Source: Ferrimonas futtsuensis DSM 18154 (GTDB lineage Bacteria; Pseudomonadota; Gammaproteobacteria; Enterobacterales; Shewanellaceae). From it: a stretch of 64,000 bases of DNA. Position numbers and translations under genes: made by a program. Shown here piece by piece: positions 1-9,079 of the stretch. Each line of letters opens with the position of its first letter. Positions within the stretch are counted from its first letter, which is position 1. The notes below the pieces were generated by a model that saw nothing but the letters and a program-made list of their open reading frames with translations, was not told the DNA's origin and searched no databases. The stretch lies in NCBI RefSeq assembly GCF_000422645.1, contig NZ_AUGL01000006.1, forward strand, positions 1-64,000, in the 5' to 3' direction.

Positions 1-95
1 ACCGACAGCGGCCCCATCAACACAATGATGGCGTTACTCCTGTTCAAGCCGAGAATCGGTCTAACTTACTGTCCGGAATTAGTTGACCACTACAT
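1..95 (+). mobile_element. 3' end of an IS3-family insertion sequence
   Basis: After the transposase tail, a stretch at about 70-94 reads TGTCCGGAATTAGTTGACCA and continues CTACA. Its complement, starting TGTAGTGGTCAACTAATTCC, has the look of an IS3-family terminal inverted repeat. The other end lies outside the window. The element seems to end near 95, where the downstream sequence changes character. The boundary is inferred because neither the partner repeat nor a target duplication can be seen. Confidence 0.5.
3..86 (+). CDS. IS3-family transposase OrfB, C-terminal end (cut by window edge)
   Basis: An open frame runs from the window edge to a TGA at 84-86 and encodes 27 residues with the motif RPHQHNDGVTPVQAEN. 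This matches the usual C-terminus of IS3-family OrfB transposases (RPH..NGG.TP..AE). The stop falls inside the putative terminal inverted repeat, as is common in this family. Only the tail is visible, so neither completeness nor activity can be judged. Confidence 0.6.
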   Translation, partial: RQRPHQHNDGVTPVQAENRSNLLSGIS

Positions 96-404
96 AGGGC
101 CGGGTAATACTGCTCTTTGCTTAAGAGCGGCTATTTGTCATCCGCGCGTCTTTTTTATTGGTATGCCGATAAACAGGGCTGTCTGATGCTACGTTGGTCG
201 CCTCGATGATTAACAGACCGAATAAACGTTTACCAAGAGCCTGTGCTGGTACGCTTTGACGGTTACCTCTTGCCTGGTCATAAGTCGATGTGAAATATCC
301 GCCATTGATTTTCTATAAAATCACTCATTGGTTTAAGTGAACAGCAATGTTTGGTCGTTATCTACCTAGAGAAGCTTCGGCTAACTATCTGGAGGATAAC
401 GAGA
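96..404. other. Intergenic stretch, no gene seen
   Basis: Between the IS end and the first complete gene there is no convincing reading frame. The only useful signal is a GGAGG at 391-395, which fixes the start of the next gene. Confidence 0.5.
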
Positions 405-941
405 ATGCCCCTTGGGTTATGGCGAAGGATGCAGGCCGGCCTGGCGATGTTTGTGGTCGCGGCCAGCATGACCGTGCTCGTTATCTATCTGCAGGACCAT
501 AAGGGGCCGAGACAATGGTGTGCCAGGCAGGGGTGTCTTTCCCAGCAGTGGGTGGGGGTAGCCGAGCGTGTGGTGGCCAGTGAACTCTATGTCCAGGCGA
601 ACGATCCGGCGCAGCTTCTGAACCTGTTTTTATCGGACCTCGGTTCTCTCCAGCATCAGAAGGGCGCCGTGTATCAGTTCCTCCTCCTCACCCTCGATAA
701 GGATCCCAGGTTTGCCGCCATCGCCTCGGCCATGCTGCTCAATGGATATCGGACGGATTGGAAGTTTGCCCAGGAAAGTCAGCTAAAGGCTGCGGTGATG
801 GAGTACTGGCACGACCATCCCGGAGACGGGTATTGGCAGGCGATGCTCACCGGTGCGGCTCCCAGACCAAACTGGTCACCCACACAGCTGGACGCCTGGG
901 CGCGACACCATGGCCAATCAGAGTACAAAAGTGCGGACTAG
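405..941 (+). CDS. Hypothetical single-pass membrane protein
   Basis: I do not recognise this 178-residue protein. It begins with a short basic stretch (MPLGLWRRM) followed by one hydrophobic segment at about residues 11-28, which is either a membrane anchor or an uncleaved signal. The remainder is soluble and helical, with several Trp residues near the end. The ATG at 405 is preferred over a TTG at 351 because GGAGG lies ten bases upstream of it. It stands alone between an IS end and a long non-coding stretch, so context gives no function. Confidence 0.6.
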   Translation: MPLGLWRRMQAGLAMFVVAASMTVLVIYLQDHKGPRQWCARQGCLSQQWVGVAERVVASELYVQANDPAQLLNLFLSDLGSLQHQKGAVYQFLLLTLDKDPRFAAIASAMLLNGYRTDWKFAQESQLKAAVMEYWHDHPGDGYWQAMLTGAAPRPNWSPTQLDAWARHHGQSEYKSAD

Positions 942-1611
942 CGCCAGGGTTTCGCTCGAAACTCAGGCTGGGCTGACTCATTTTTGAAAGCGCCACACCG
1001 TTTTGAGGTAGGAAAATAAGAGGAAGTGGCTAAAGAGTGCGCGGTTGATTGCTGATAAGTTAGATTCCGCCAGCCAGATCAACTATTTCAGCTCAACTTA
1101 TCTTGTCGCAACCTGATGATAACCTCTGGATTACGTCGCTTCCTCGGCAATGTCTGAATTCCGGTTCTGTTTCGGCCGAACAGCGTTGATATTCAAGCCA
1201 TCTCGGGCCGTAGCATAAAAACCGGCGCTGTTCTCATTGTTGGCATTCTGGCAACAGTGGTTTTAACAAGGCACTGACAGCGACTGGCTTTTCAAATTAA
1301 TTAATGATCGGGGGTGGCAACTTTAACCCAGCAAACTCAACATGCACAACAGCCTGAAACCGCCCCGCCTAAGCGATTTCGACACATTTGGCAAGATGGT
1401 GCACAGGATTCTCAGGAGGTAAAATTGGCCTCATGATTGAAACTATCCTCCAGCTTCATTTCCGCGGTTGTGGTTAGACACAAGCCTTGACTGCGTCTTA
1501 GGGAATTTTGTCCCTTTACCCCTAATTGGTGACACTCCTGGCACTGGGTCGTACAGAACTCAGGGCATTGATCCCAATTGGCAGTTCAATACGACTTAAA
1601 AAGACAAACCC
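942..1611. other. 670-base stretch without a convincing gene
   Basis: Only very short open frames occur here, for example 26 codons at 1342-1422 without a ribosome binding site. Nothing resembles a known RNA. It presumably contains the gltS promoter. It could hold decayed sequence left by the nearby IS, but nothing shows that directly. Confidence 0.4.
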
Positions 1612-2835
1612 ATGAACTCAGTGATTGTAATTAACGAACTGGAATCTCTGATGATCGCCATTGTGGTGTTGTTTCTTGGCTATTTCATCAATGGCCGGGT
1701 GGCAGTACTGAGGCGATATAACATTCCAGAGCCCATAGTCGGTGGACTGATTGTGGCCTCGGCCATCGCCTTAGCCCACCGCTGTGGCGTCGACTTTCAG
1801 TTTAGCCTGGCGATCAAGAGCACTCTGATGAAGATGTTCTTTGCCACCGTAGGCCTGGCGGCCAGCTTTAAACTCCTGGCTCAGGGAGGGTCCAGGGTGT
1901 TCCTGTTCCTGGGTTTGGCCACGGTGTTCATTCTGATTCAAAACGGCGTCGGTGTTGGCCTTAGCTCAATGCTGGGGCTGGACCCTTTGCTCGGACTGGT
2001 GGTGGGCTCCATTACCCTGTCCGGGGGCCATGGTACCGGTGCGGCCTGGGCTCAAACCTTTGCCAGCGAGTTCGGCCTGCAGACCCTGGAGCTGTCCATG
2101 GCCTCCGCCACCTTTGGTCTGGTGATGGGCGGTATCATCGGTGGCCCTGTGGCTCAGAGACTGATCCGTAAGCACGCGCTCAAGTCCTCTTTCGGCGAAG
2201 GCGAGAACCACCATCTGGAACATCCGGATCTGGTGACCTACAGCGATCATGAGCAGGACCGAATTACCTCCAAGAACAGCATTGAGGTGTTATTCATTCT
2301 GCTGCTTTGTGTGGCCAGTGCGGCTCACATCAAAGGCTACGTGGATGGGTTGGGCATCGACTGGTTGCGCATTCCCGACTTCGTATACGCGCTGTTCGTT
2401 GGGGTGGTGATCACCAATCTGTGTGAGGCCACCGGTATCTACAAGATCAACAACGAAACCGTTGATGCTCTGGGCACCATCTCACTGTCGCTGTTCCTGG
2501 CGATGGCCCTGATGAGTCTCAAATTGTGGGAACTGCTGGACCTGGCCTTGCCCATGCTGGTGATACTCTGTGCCCAGACGGCGATTCTGGCGCTGTTTGC
2601 CTACTTTGTGACTTTCAAGGTGATGGGCGGCAACTATGACGCAGCCATCATCTCAGGTGGCCACTGTGGCTTTGGCATGGGGGCCACGCCGACGGCGGTG
2701 ATGAACATGGGGTCCCTGGTGTCCCACCATGGTCCCTCGCCCCAGGCCTTTATGGTGGTGCCCGTGGTCGGGGCCTTCTTCATCGATCTGACCAACCTCA
2801 TTGTGCTTCAGACCTACGTCAGTCTGATTCGCTGA
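1612..2835 (+). CDS. gltS: Sodium/glutamate symporter
   Basis: This 407-residue polytopic inner-membrane protein belongs to the GltS (ESS) family, which imports glutamate with sodium; E. coli GltS has 401 residues. About ten hydrophobic segments are visible, in two halves. The two re-entrant loop motifs typical of the family appear as SGGHGTGAAWA near residue 137 and SGGHCGFGMGATP near residue 347. A hydrophilic linker around residues 190-220 separates the halves. The Shine-Dalgarno before the ATG is weak. The gene is monocistronic and closed by a strong terminator. Confidence 0.93.
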   Translation: MNSVIVINELESLMIAIVVLFLGYFINGRVAVLRRYNIPEPIVGGLIVASAIALAHRCGVDFQFSLAIKSTLMKMFFATVGLAASFKLLAQGGSRVFLFLGLATVFILIQNGVGVGLSSMLGLDPLLGLVVGSITLSGGHGTGAAWAQTFASEFGLQTLELSMASATFGLVMGGIIGGPVAQRLIRKHALKSSFGEGENHHLEHPDLVTYSDHEQDRITSKNSIEVLFILLLCVASAAHIKGYVDGLGIDWLRIPDFVYALFVGVVITNLCEATGIYKINNETVDALGTISLSLFLAMALMSLKLWELLDLALPMLVILCAQTAILALFAYFVTFKVMGGNYDAAIISGGHCGFGMGATPTAVMNMGSLVSHHGPSPQAFMVVPVVGAFFIDLTNLIVLQTYVSLIR

Positions 2836-2852
2836 GCCAATGTGGACTCGGG

Positions 2853-2879
2853 AAAAGCCAGCATTTGCTGGCTTTTTTT
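2853..2879 (+). terminator. Rho-independent terminator of gltS
   Basis: Stem AAAAGCCAGC / GCTGGCTTTT with an ATTT loop, running into a T tract, 17 bases after the gltS stop codon. Confidence 0.9.
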
Positions 2880-3174
2880 ATGAGGTTGCTTACTCCGCCG
2901 GGTGGCAGGTTACCCAGGGTGACTGGCTTACCCCGCGTTTGAATTTCGAAATGATGATTCCAGTGGACGGATAATCTATCCACGTGCTTAAGTACAAAGA
3001 ACCAGGCGCCACAGGTAAAGCATGAGATCCATCTCAAATTGATCCCCGGGTTCACTTAATACTCAAGGGTGAAGTTGAAACCAGACTTTAATCGGTGACA
3101 TGCTGATGCGTGCGTGATGCATAATGAGTGATGCGGATGCTGATTGAATTCATTGAACAAGGAGAGTTCAGACA
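2880..3174. other. Intergenic region upstream of the DUF6624 gene
   Basis: No gene seen. An AAGGAG-like ribosome binding site lies just before the GTG at 3175. Confidence 0.4.
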
Positions 3175-3765
3175 GTGCGTATTCTAATTTGGTTTCTTGC
3201 TTTTCCTTTTGCAGCCATTGCCGATGTTGATGTTCAACTACAAGCAGAACTGATGGCGATGAAGGAGCAGGACCAACAGCTGCGGCAAGAAGTTGGCAGA
3301 GCCGGTTGGCAACACGCGCCCAAAGCCATACTGGAGCAGCTCTCACGCATCGATAAAGAGAATTCAGATAGGCTCGAAGCCATCGCGCAGGAGTTAGGGT
3401 GGCCAACCAAGTCTTTGGTTGGTGAAGACGGCGTGGGGGCGGCTTTTCTCATCGTGCAGCACTCTCCAAACCTGGCGTTTAAAAAACGAATGCTTGCCAG
3501 TATAACCACCTCCTATCGCAATGGTGACGGAATCTCCGGACAGGAGGTGGCCCTGCTGACGGATCGAATCCTTGTGGCCAAAGGAGAAAAGCAGCGCTTT
3601 GGAACCCAGGCGGAGTTGACTGATGGCAAGGTCATTCTCTATCCCATCGAGGACGAAGCCAATGTCGACAAGCGCCGCAGTGAGATGAATATGCCGCCGC
3701 TGAAGGACTACATGAGACTGATGGAGCAGGCGTACGGCATTAAGGACCCGGCCGACGCGAAATGA
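3175..3765 (+). CDS. Exported DUF6624 protein
   Basis: This 196-residue protein starts with a short signal peptide (MRILIWFLAFPFAAIA, cut before DVDVQ) and is therefore probably periplasmic. The body matches the DUF6624 pattern: an N-terminal helical part with D..L R.E, the block AIAQELGWPTKSLVGEDG, then AAFLIVQHSPNLAFKKRML, the motif LTDRILVAKGEKQRFGTQ, and a C-terminal region that ends with the usual Y...M. No biochemical role is established for the family. Translation starts at GTG behind AAGGAG. It stands alone, so neighbours give no further hint. Confidence 0.8.
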   Translation: MRILIWFLAFPFAAIADVDVQLQAELMAMKEQDQQLRQEVGRAGWQHAPKAILEQLSRIDKENSDRLEAIAQELGWPTKSLVGEDGVGAAFLIVQHSPNLAFKKRMLASITTSYRNGDGISGQEVALLTDRILVAKGEKQRFGTQAELTDGKVILYPIEDEANVDKRRSEMNMPPLKDYMRLMEQAYGIKDPADAK

Positions 3766-3901
3766 CGGCGACACGGGAACCAGTTGGTTAAACCTGTTAC
3801 GCAGCGCCTTGTTCTGCGCAGATCACCTTGCTAGCATTTTCGGCCTTTCGATTTTTGGCAATCCTCAACAGTGCCTTCTGAAACATAAAAGGTTCAGCAG
3901 T

Positions 3902-4375
3902 ATGATTCATTCCCTCTCGATACGAGATGGCCAAGTGGCTGATGCCAGGGCGGTGCAGGCCATCGCGGGTCCCATTATGGAGAGTTTCGGTCTGGTGCCC
4001 GATTTCGATGTCCTGGACTATGAACTTGGGCATTTTGGACAGGGGTATCAGGGTGCCATCGCTCAGCTGGTGGCTTGTGTGGATGACCTGGTTATCGGTT
4101 CGGCGATCCTCAAGGAGTATGGCGACGAGCTTGCCAAGCTGACCGGTTTTTACGTCTGTGGCGGCTATCGGGGAATGGGGGCCGGGCAGCGTTTGCTCAC
4201 CGAAGTGATTCGGCGGGCGAATGACCGTGGCTGTCGCGCTATCTACCTGGAGACTTGGGACAAGATGGAGGCCGCCACGGCGTTGTACAAACGCCTGGGG
4301 TGGCAAAAGGTAAAAGATCTGCACCCGGACAGTGGTGCCGAGCGCGGTTATCTGCTTGAGCTTCAGCCAAGCTAG
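3902..4375 (+). CDS. GNAT-family N-acetyltransferase
   Basis: This 157-residue protein has the GNAT acetyl-CoA fold. The pyrophosphate-binding motif A is seen as VCGGYRGMGAGQRLL at about residues 81-95 (Q/RxxGxG/A), and is followed by AIYLETWDKMEAATALYKRLGW, the typical motif-B strand and helix. The acceptor substrate cannot be read from the sequence. The ATG at 3902 gives a normal domain length, while an upstream ATG at 3809 would add 31 unlikely residues. It is isolated from its neighbours. Confidence 0.85.
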   Translation: MIHSLSIRDGQVADARAVQAIAGPIMESFGLVPDFDVLDYELGHFGQGYQGAIAQLVACVDDLVIGSAILKEYGDELAKLTGFYVCGGYRGMGAGQRLLTEVIRRANDRGCRAIYLETWDKMEAATALYKRLGWQKVKDLHPDSGAERGYLLELQPS

Positions 4376-4520
4376 AGCACTCTCCCTCTCTCGCTATTGG
4401 TATGGCCGTGTCGACCGTATTTAGGTCTGTAATTTCTGAATGGGGTGACAAAGGCATGAGGGCTTAACGTGCTAGAATAAAGGGGTATAAACAGACGTTG
4501 ATAAGAATTTTCGAGGTTAA

Positions 4521-5966
4521 GTGTCAAAAATTGTAGTTAAGCAAGAGGAATCGCAATCCCTCAAGGTTGTTCACCAGATGAGCAACGGTAAGCACCGCCG
4601 AATTGACCTGTACTTTATGCTGCCCAAGGATATGGGCGTCAACCCTCAAAACCTGGATGCCGGGGCGTATTGTCACAGCGCGGTGATTGGACGCCGCTCC
4701 TACTATTCAACCGGACTGCATCTGCCTTTGGTGCAGGGGCGCTTTGCCAGCCTGAAAAAGCGCACTGTCGAAGAGTTCCGGTTATACCTCAACCTTTTTG
4801 CCTATCAGTTTTCCATTGCGATCGAAACCGACAGTAAAGAGTTGGCGCAGATCAAAGAGGCTGAGGAGTTTTATCCGGCTCTGACCGAACTGTGTGACAT
4901 TGTCAGCCAGCTCCTTAAGAAGTTTCGCCGTAACGAGCCGAGCGAACCGAAGTGGAAGCACTATTTCGAGAACGCAGACAACTACCTTTCCTGGTTCTGT
5001 GAGCAGCGGCTGTTGAAGCTGTTGTCTCACGCACCGAGAAGCAGTGAATACAATGCTGAGGTTGAACAGGTGGTGGCGCTGTGCCGTGCCGAGAGTGCTT
5101 ATCGAGATAATAAGAAATACAACTCGGAGCAAACTAAGGACGACCCTAACCGAATTTCCAACAAGATGCTTTTGCTCAGGCGTTTGATTCAACAGGGCGT
5201 GGTGCTCAAGGAGGAGTTGAAGATCCTGGGCGTGGGGCTGAAGAAACTCACCACTGGCATTGCAACCGGGCTGATCATGTTGATTGTATCGGCGCTGATC
5301 ATCAAAGCCCAGGGCGTGTTGAGTGGGCTTTCCCTGGCCTTAATACTGACGCTGGCCGTGATCTACGCTTTTCGCGAGATCTTCAAAGACGATCTTCGTA
5401 AAGCCCTGTGGCGCCGGATTCAGAAGGGAAGGCCCAAGTGGAGCAGAGTGTTACGGGATACCACCAGCCAGGCCGTAATTGGACGCCAGTTGATTTGGGC
5501 AGACTTCATCAACAACAGGGATCTGCCGGACGTGGTGAATAACATATTGCGTCGCCGTCACAGTCAAAACAGGGTGGACGCCGAGATCCTGCATTACGCC
5601 ATCAGCTCAAGGATTTCACAGAAAGAGTTCCTGGCGGGGTATTCGACCATCCAGGAGCAGATAAACTTCAGCCTGGTGCCCTTTGCTCGTTATCTTGAGC
5701 GCGGCAAAGCCAAGATCTACAAAGAGCTCGATGGCAAAGTCAGCAGCGATTCTGTGGAGCGCCGTTATCAAATCAATTTGATCGTGATGATGAGAGATAA
5801 CAAAGAACCCCCCTGTTTTGCCCGTTATAAGATCACCATGAATCGTTCTCAGATAGTAGATATTTCCGAGAGCGGACTGCCGGAGGGGATTGCGCCCATT
5901 CCCTTGGAGTCAATGCCGCAGCCTGGTCATCCTGTCGATGTGAAAACAAAGCAGCAGCTCCCCTGA
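4521..5966 (+). CDS. Hypothetical membrane protein with two central transmembrane segments
   Basis: I do not recognise this 481-residue protein. The first 240 residues are soluble and rich in charged helices. Two hydrophobic segments follow at roughly residues 246-264 (TGIATGLIMLIVSALIIKA) and 268-287 (LSGLSLALILTLAVIYAF). A basic stretch and a soluble C-terminal domain of about 190 residues complete it. Both ends are therefore probably on the same side of the membrane. It starts at GTG with a GAGG about six bases upstream. No enzymatic motif is visible and neighbouring genes are unrelated. Confidence 0.75.
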   Translation: MSKIVVKQEESQSLKVVHQMSNGKHRRIDLYFMLPKDMGVNPQNLDAGAYCHSAVIGRRSYYSTGLHLPLVQGRFASLKKRTVEEFRLYLNLFAYQFSIAIETDSKELAQIKEAEEFYPALTELCDIVSQLLKKFRRNEPSEPKWKHYFENADNYLSWFCEQRLLKLLSHAPRSSEYNAEVEQVVALCRAESAYRDNKKYNSEQTKDDPNRISNKMLLLRRLIQQGVVLKEELKILGVGLKKLTTGIATGLIMLIVSALIIKAQGVLSGLSLALILTLAVIYAFREIFKDDLRKALWRRIQKGRPKWSRVLRDTTSQAVIGRQLIWADFINNRDLPDVVNNILRRRHSQNRVDAEILHYAISSRISQKEFLAGYSTIQEQINFSLVPFARYLERGKAKIYKELDGKVSSDSVERRYQINLIVMMRDNKEPPCFARYKITMNRSQIVDISESGLPEGIAPIPLESMPQPGHPVDVKTKQQLP

Positions 5967-6109
5967 ACGCGCGGAGCTGAACCGATAGGCACAAACCACC
6001 CAGCCCGGAAGGGGAGCGCGTCCATTTTCTCTCTTTCTCATCAACGGTTGCCTTAGCTGCCGTGGCGATGAGATTCTGTGCCCCGACTTCGCAAAATTAG
6101 GACAATGGG

Positions 6110-6652
6110 ATGTTGAAAGGAATCCAAAACTGGCTGCTGCTGGTGCTGGCCGTTGCGCAATGTGGTTTTGGGGGCAGCGCCACGGCCCATGAGACTGTTT
6201 CCGTTAAACCTGCTTTGACGGTGTTTCTGGTGCGCCACAGTGAAAAGGAGCCTGGCAAGGATCCGGCGTTGACCCCAGAGGGGCAGGGGAGAGCGCAATC
6301 CCTGGCCGGGCTGCTCAGCAGTGTGCGGCTGGATGGCATTTACTCCACCGATTATCGCCGCACCCGTGAGACGGCCGAACCAACAGCCGATGAGCAGGGG
6401 CTGCCCGTTTCTTTTTACTCTCCAAGAGAGCTCAAGCAGTTTGCTGAACAGCTGAAACTTCGCGGCGGCAAGGTGTTGGTGGTAGGGCACAGCAATACCA
6501 CCCCACAACTGGTGTCTCTGCTGGGCGGTGAAGCCGGGGATCCGATAGATGAAAAGCACGAATTTGATCGCTTATACCTTCTCCAACAGAATAACAGGGG
6601 CCAGATGTCTACTGTGGTGCACCGCATCGGACAGAACGTTATTTTTAAATGA
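6110..6652 (+). CDS. Exported histidine phosphatase superfamily protein
   Basis: This 180-residue branch-1 histidine phosphatase (phosphoglycerate-mutase fold) has a signal peptide at residues 1-26 (cut after ATAHE or nearby). The catalytic signature is VRHSEK at about residues 41-46 (RHxE), the second arginine lies in YSTDYRRTRETAEP, and the second histidine in VVGHSNTTPQLVSLLGG. The protein is SixA/phosphohistidine-phosphatase-sized but exported, so a periplasmic substrate is more likely than a phosphorelay protein. The specific substrate is unknown. It is monocistronic. Confidence 0.85.
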   Translation: MLKGIQNWLLLVLAVAQCGFGGSATAHETVSVKPALTVFLVRHSEKEPGKDPALTPEGQGRAQSLAGLLSSVRLDGIYSTDYRRTRETAEPTADEQGLPVSFYSPRELKQFAEQLKLRGGKVLVVGHSNTTPQLVSLLGGEAGDPIDEKHEFDRLYLLQQNNRGQMSTVVHRIGQNVIFK

Positions 6653-6988
6653 GACCATCTGGTATTAAATAACTATTCTAGATAGCTGCAGTCATTGTTA
6701 TCCCTATCTAAAGGCAATGGTGGCTGCAGTTTCTGTGATCAATAATAAAGCCTGATATGTGCTGTTTGAAATAGATTAATTTAGTGGCGCAAGTGATTGA
6801 ATGTCTTTGGCGAAATTAATGCACGCCACTCATGTTCAAGTATGCAAAATTAATTCAAATAGTGATTTGACTCTAAAGTTTGACCCTGTAACCCCCCTGT
6901 AACCGATAACGGTCGACATCCTCGCAATTTGGAATTGGTTCCAACACTACGATAACACTCGATTAACTAAAACAAGGGTGAGAACCAA
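6653..6988 (+). promoter_or_regulatory. Control region of the flavocytochrome operon, with an operator-like palindrome
   Basis: This 336-base gap contains a perfect inverted repeat, TTGGAA-TTGG-TTCCAA, at 6929-6944, about 45 bases before the start codon, and a direct repeat CCTGTAACC nearby. Both are plausible regulator sites. I cannot identify the regulator, and no regulator gene is adjacent. AAGGGTGAG precedes the ATG at 6989. Confidence 0.4.
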
Positions 6989-8512
6989 ATGAGTAAAGTT
7001 AATATGCTAGGACGCCGTAATTTCATTAAGGGGCTGGGTGCAGCCGGTGCCGTAATGGCAGCGCCTGCCATGGCAACCTCTGTCAGCGCCAAAGGTGTGA
7101 AGTGGGATGAGACTGTAGAAATCGCCATCATCGGCTCCGGTTTCGCCGGCCTGGCCGCGGGCATCGAAGCGGCCCGTCAAGGCTGTAAGTCAGTCACCAT
7201 CTTCGAAAAGATGCCCGTTTACGGTGGCAACTCCGCCATCAACGGCGGTCTGTTCGCTGCGCCTCAAACGCCCATGCAGAAAGAGAAGGGCGTTGAAGAC
7301 TCTGTCGATCGCATGGTGAATGACGGCCTGAAAGCCGGCCGTGGTATTGCCGATGAAGCTCTGCTGCGTCACGTGGCGTCTCACGCCATGGAAGCGCTGC
7401 AGATGACCATCGACGCCGGTGCCGAATTCCACCCCTACCTGCAGCAGCTGGGTGGCCACTCTGTACCTCGTACCTACCAGACCACCGTCAGCTGTGGCGC
7501 CGGGATTACCCAGCCTCTGCTGCATGAGTGCCGCAAGATGGGCGTGAACATGGTGTCTCGCACCAAGTTTACAGGCTTCATCCTGGATGATGCTGGCAAG
7601 GTTGTCGGTGTGCGCCTGAACCAGGGGTACTACTTCGAAGACGAAGATGCCGGTGTGGAGAAAGAGATCAACGTTCGCGCCACCCGCGGCGTGATCATGG
7701 CCACCGGTGGTTTCGCTCAGAACGTCGACCTGCGTATGGCTCAGGATCCGACTCTGACCGCCGAAGTAGGCTGCACCAATGCCAAGGGTGCCACCGGTGA
7801 AGGCATGTTCGAGATGTTCCGTCTGGGTGCCATCCCGGTGCACATGGCGCACATCCAGTCCGGTCCTTGGGCGTCCCCGGATGAGGGTGGTTTTGGCTAT
7901 GTGTCCAACTACTCCATCTTCAACTTCCCCCACTCCATTGCGGTTAACCGCATGACCGGTAAGCGTTTCATGAACGAAATCGCTGACCGTAAGACCCGTG
8001 CCGATGCCGAACTGGCCTGTCGTGATGCCGAAGGCAAGCCTCTGCCTCCCATCATGATCACCAGCTACGAGCACGCCAAGCAGCACCCCAACTGCAAGAA
8101 GGTACTGAAGTACGGCGTAGGCTGGAAGTTCGACTCCCTGGAAGAGCTGGCCAAGCACTTCGACGTGCCTCTGAAGCCTCTGCAGGAGCAGATTGAAGAG
8201 TACAACGGCTACGTGAAGAGCGGTAACGACGAGCAGTTCGGTAAGAACATGGGCAAAGCCAAAGGTAAGTACCTGAAAGCGCCCTTCACCGTGGTTCGTC
8301 TGTGGCCCAAGGTTCACTACTGCCAGGGCGGTGTTCAGATCAACACCAAGGCCGAGGTGAAAGACTCCTTCACCGGTCAGCGCATCGAAGGCCTGTACGC
8401 CGCGGGCGAAGTGGCCGGTGGCATGCACGGTGTGAGCCGTCTGGGTAGCTGCTCCATTCCAGATTGCATGGTGATGGGCATGACTGCTGCTCGCAGCATC
8501 ATGGGCGCCTGA
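6989..8512 (+). CDS. Periplasmic flavin subunit of a split flavocytochrome c reductase
   Basis: This 507-residue FAD protein belongs to the flavocytochrome c/fumarate reductase flavoprotein family. It carries a twin-arginine signal (GRRNFIKGLG, residues 8-17) and an FAD-binding IIGSGFAGLAAG motif at about residues 49-60. The heme domain fused in Shewanella FccA is absent; a separate cytochrome follows. Aligned by eye to FccA, the substrate residues Arg402 (in ADRKTRA), His504 (in KVHYCQGG) and Arg544 (in GVSRLGS) are kept. The His365 position (IxxHPT) instead reads IQSGPW. It may therefore reduce another unsaturated acid (acrylate, methacrylate or urocanate type) rather than fumarate. The porin downstream fits uptake of a small acid. 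Confidence 0.88.
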   Translation: MSKVNMLGRRNFIKGLGAAGAVMAAPAMATSVSAKGVKWDETVEIAIIGSGFAGLAAGIEAARQGCKSVTIFEKMPVYGGNSAINGGLFAAPQTPMQKEKGVEDSVDRMVNDGLKAGRGIADEALLRHVASHAMEALQMTIDAGAEFHPYLQQLGGHSVPRTYQTTVSCGAGITQPLLHECRKMGVNMVSRTKFTGFILDDAGKVVGVRLNQGYYFEDEDAGVEKEINVRATRGVIMATGGFAQNVDLRMAQDPTLTAEVGCTNAKGATGEGMFEMFRLGAIPVHMAHIQSGPWASPDEGGFGYVSNYSIFNFPHSIAVNRMTGKRFMNEIADRKTRADAELACRDAEGKPLPPIMITSYEHAKQHPNCKKVLKYGVGWKFDSLEELAKHFDVPLKPLQEQIEEYNGYVKSGNDEQFGKNMGKAKGKYLKAPFTVVRLWPKVHYCQGGVQINTKAEVKDSFTGQRIEGLYAAGEVAGGMHGVSRLGSCSIPDCMVMGMTAARSIMGA

Positions 8513-8539
8513 GTCAATAACGGAATTAATGAGGATTAG

Positions 8540-8941
8540 ATGATGAAAAAGTTAATGACCCTGGCCGCGGTTGCTGCTCTGCTGGCAAGTACTCACGTTG
8601 CTGCTGAGATCAAGGCTGACGCTTCCCTGACCGATCAAGGTATGATGGACGGTCGCACCTACCACCAGAAGTTCTACAAGAAGGACAACTGTAAGGTGTG
8701 TCACGGCACCAACGCGCCCTCGGTTCGTCCTGCGGATGACGCCTGCCTGAAGTGCCACAAGGTGGACAAGCTGGCGAAGAAGACCGCTCGTAAGGACCAG
8801 GAGGAGCTGTGGCAGAACCCTCACAACAACCTGCACTACGGCAAAGAGACGCCTTGCACCGTGTGCCACGGTGAGCACGAAGCCAAACAGCCGCTGTGTA
8901 ACGACTGTCACACCTTCAAGTTTACCAAGCATAAGCAGTAA
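8540..8941 (+). CDS. Periplasmic tetraheme cytochrome c, electron donor to the flavin subunit
   Basis: This 133-residue protein has a signal peptide cut near VAAE at residue 23 and four CxxCH heme sites (CKVCH, CLKCH, CTVCH, CNDCH). This is the arrangement of the tetraheme domain of Shewanella flavocytochromes and small tetraheme cytochromes. Additional histidines (HQKF, HNNLH, HEAK) can serve as distal ligands. It starts 27 bases after the flavin subunit, so the two are co-transcribed and probably form one electron-transfer pair fed from the menaquinol pool by a CymA-like quinol dehydrogenase located elsewhere. Confidence 0.93.
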   Translation: MMKKLMTLAAVAALLASTHVAAEIKADASLTDQGMMDGRTYHQKFYKKDNCKVCHGTNAPSVRPADDACLKCHKVDKLAKKTARKDQEELWQNPHNNLHYGKETPCTVCHGEHEAKQPLCNDCHTFKFTKHKQ

Positions 8942-9079
8942 TGTTTGATGGCAGGGGGGGCATCTCCCTGCCTTTTAAACCTGTCTATATCCAGCTTCCA
9001 ATAACTGAATACAGATCATCACAGTGATTCTGTAGTGGCCTCCCTGTGCCCAAATGCTGAAGCTGGGAACAAAAATTAA

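Noticed and set aside
1342-1422. A 26-codon frame upstream of gltS
   Set aside because: Too short, with no ribosome binding site and no sign of a leader peptide.
6733-6752. CRP-like half-site TGTGATCAATAA before the flavocytochrome operon
   Set aside because: Only one half-site fits; the second half is absent.
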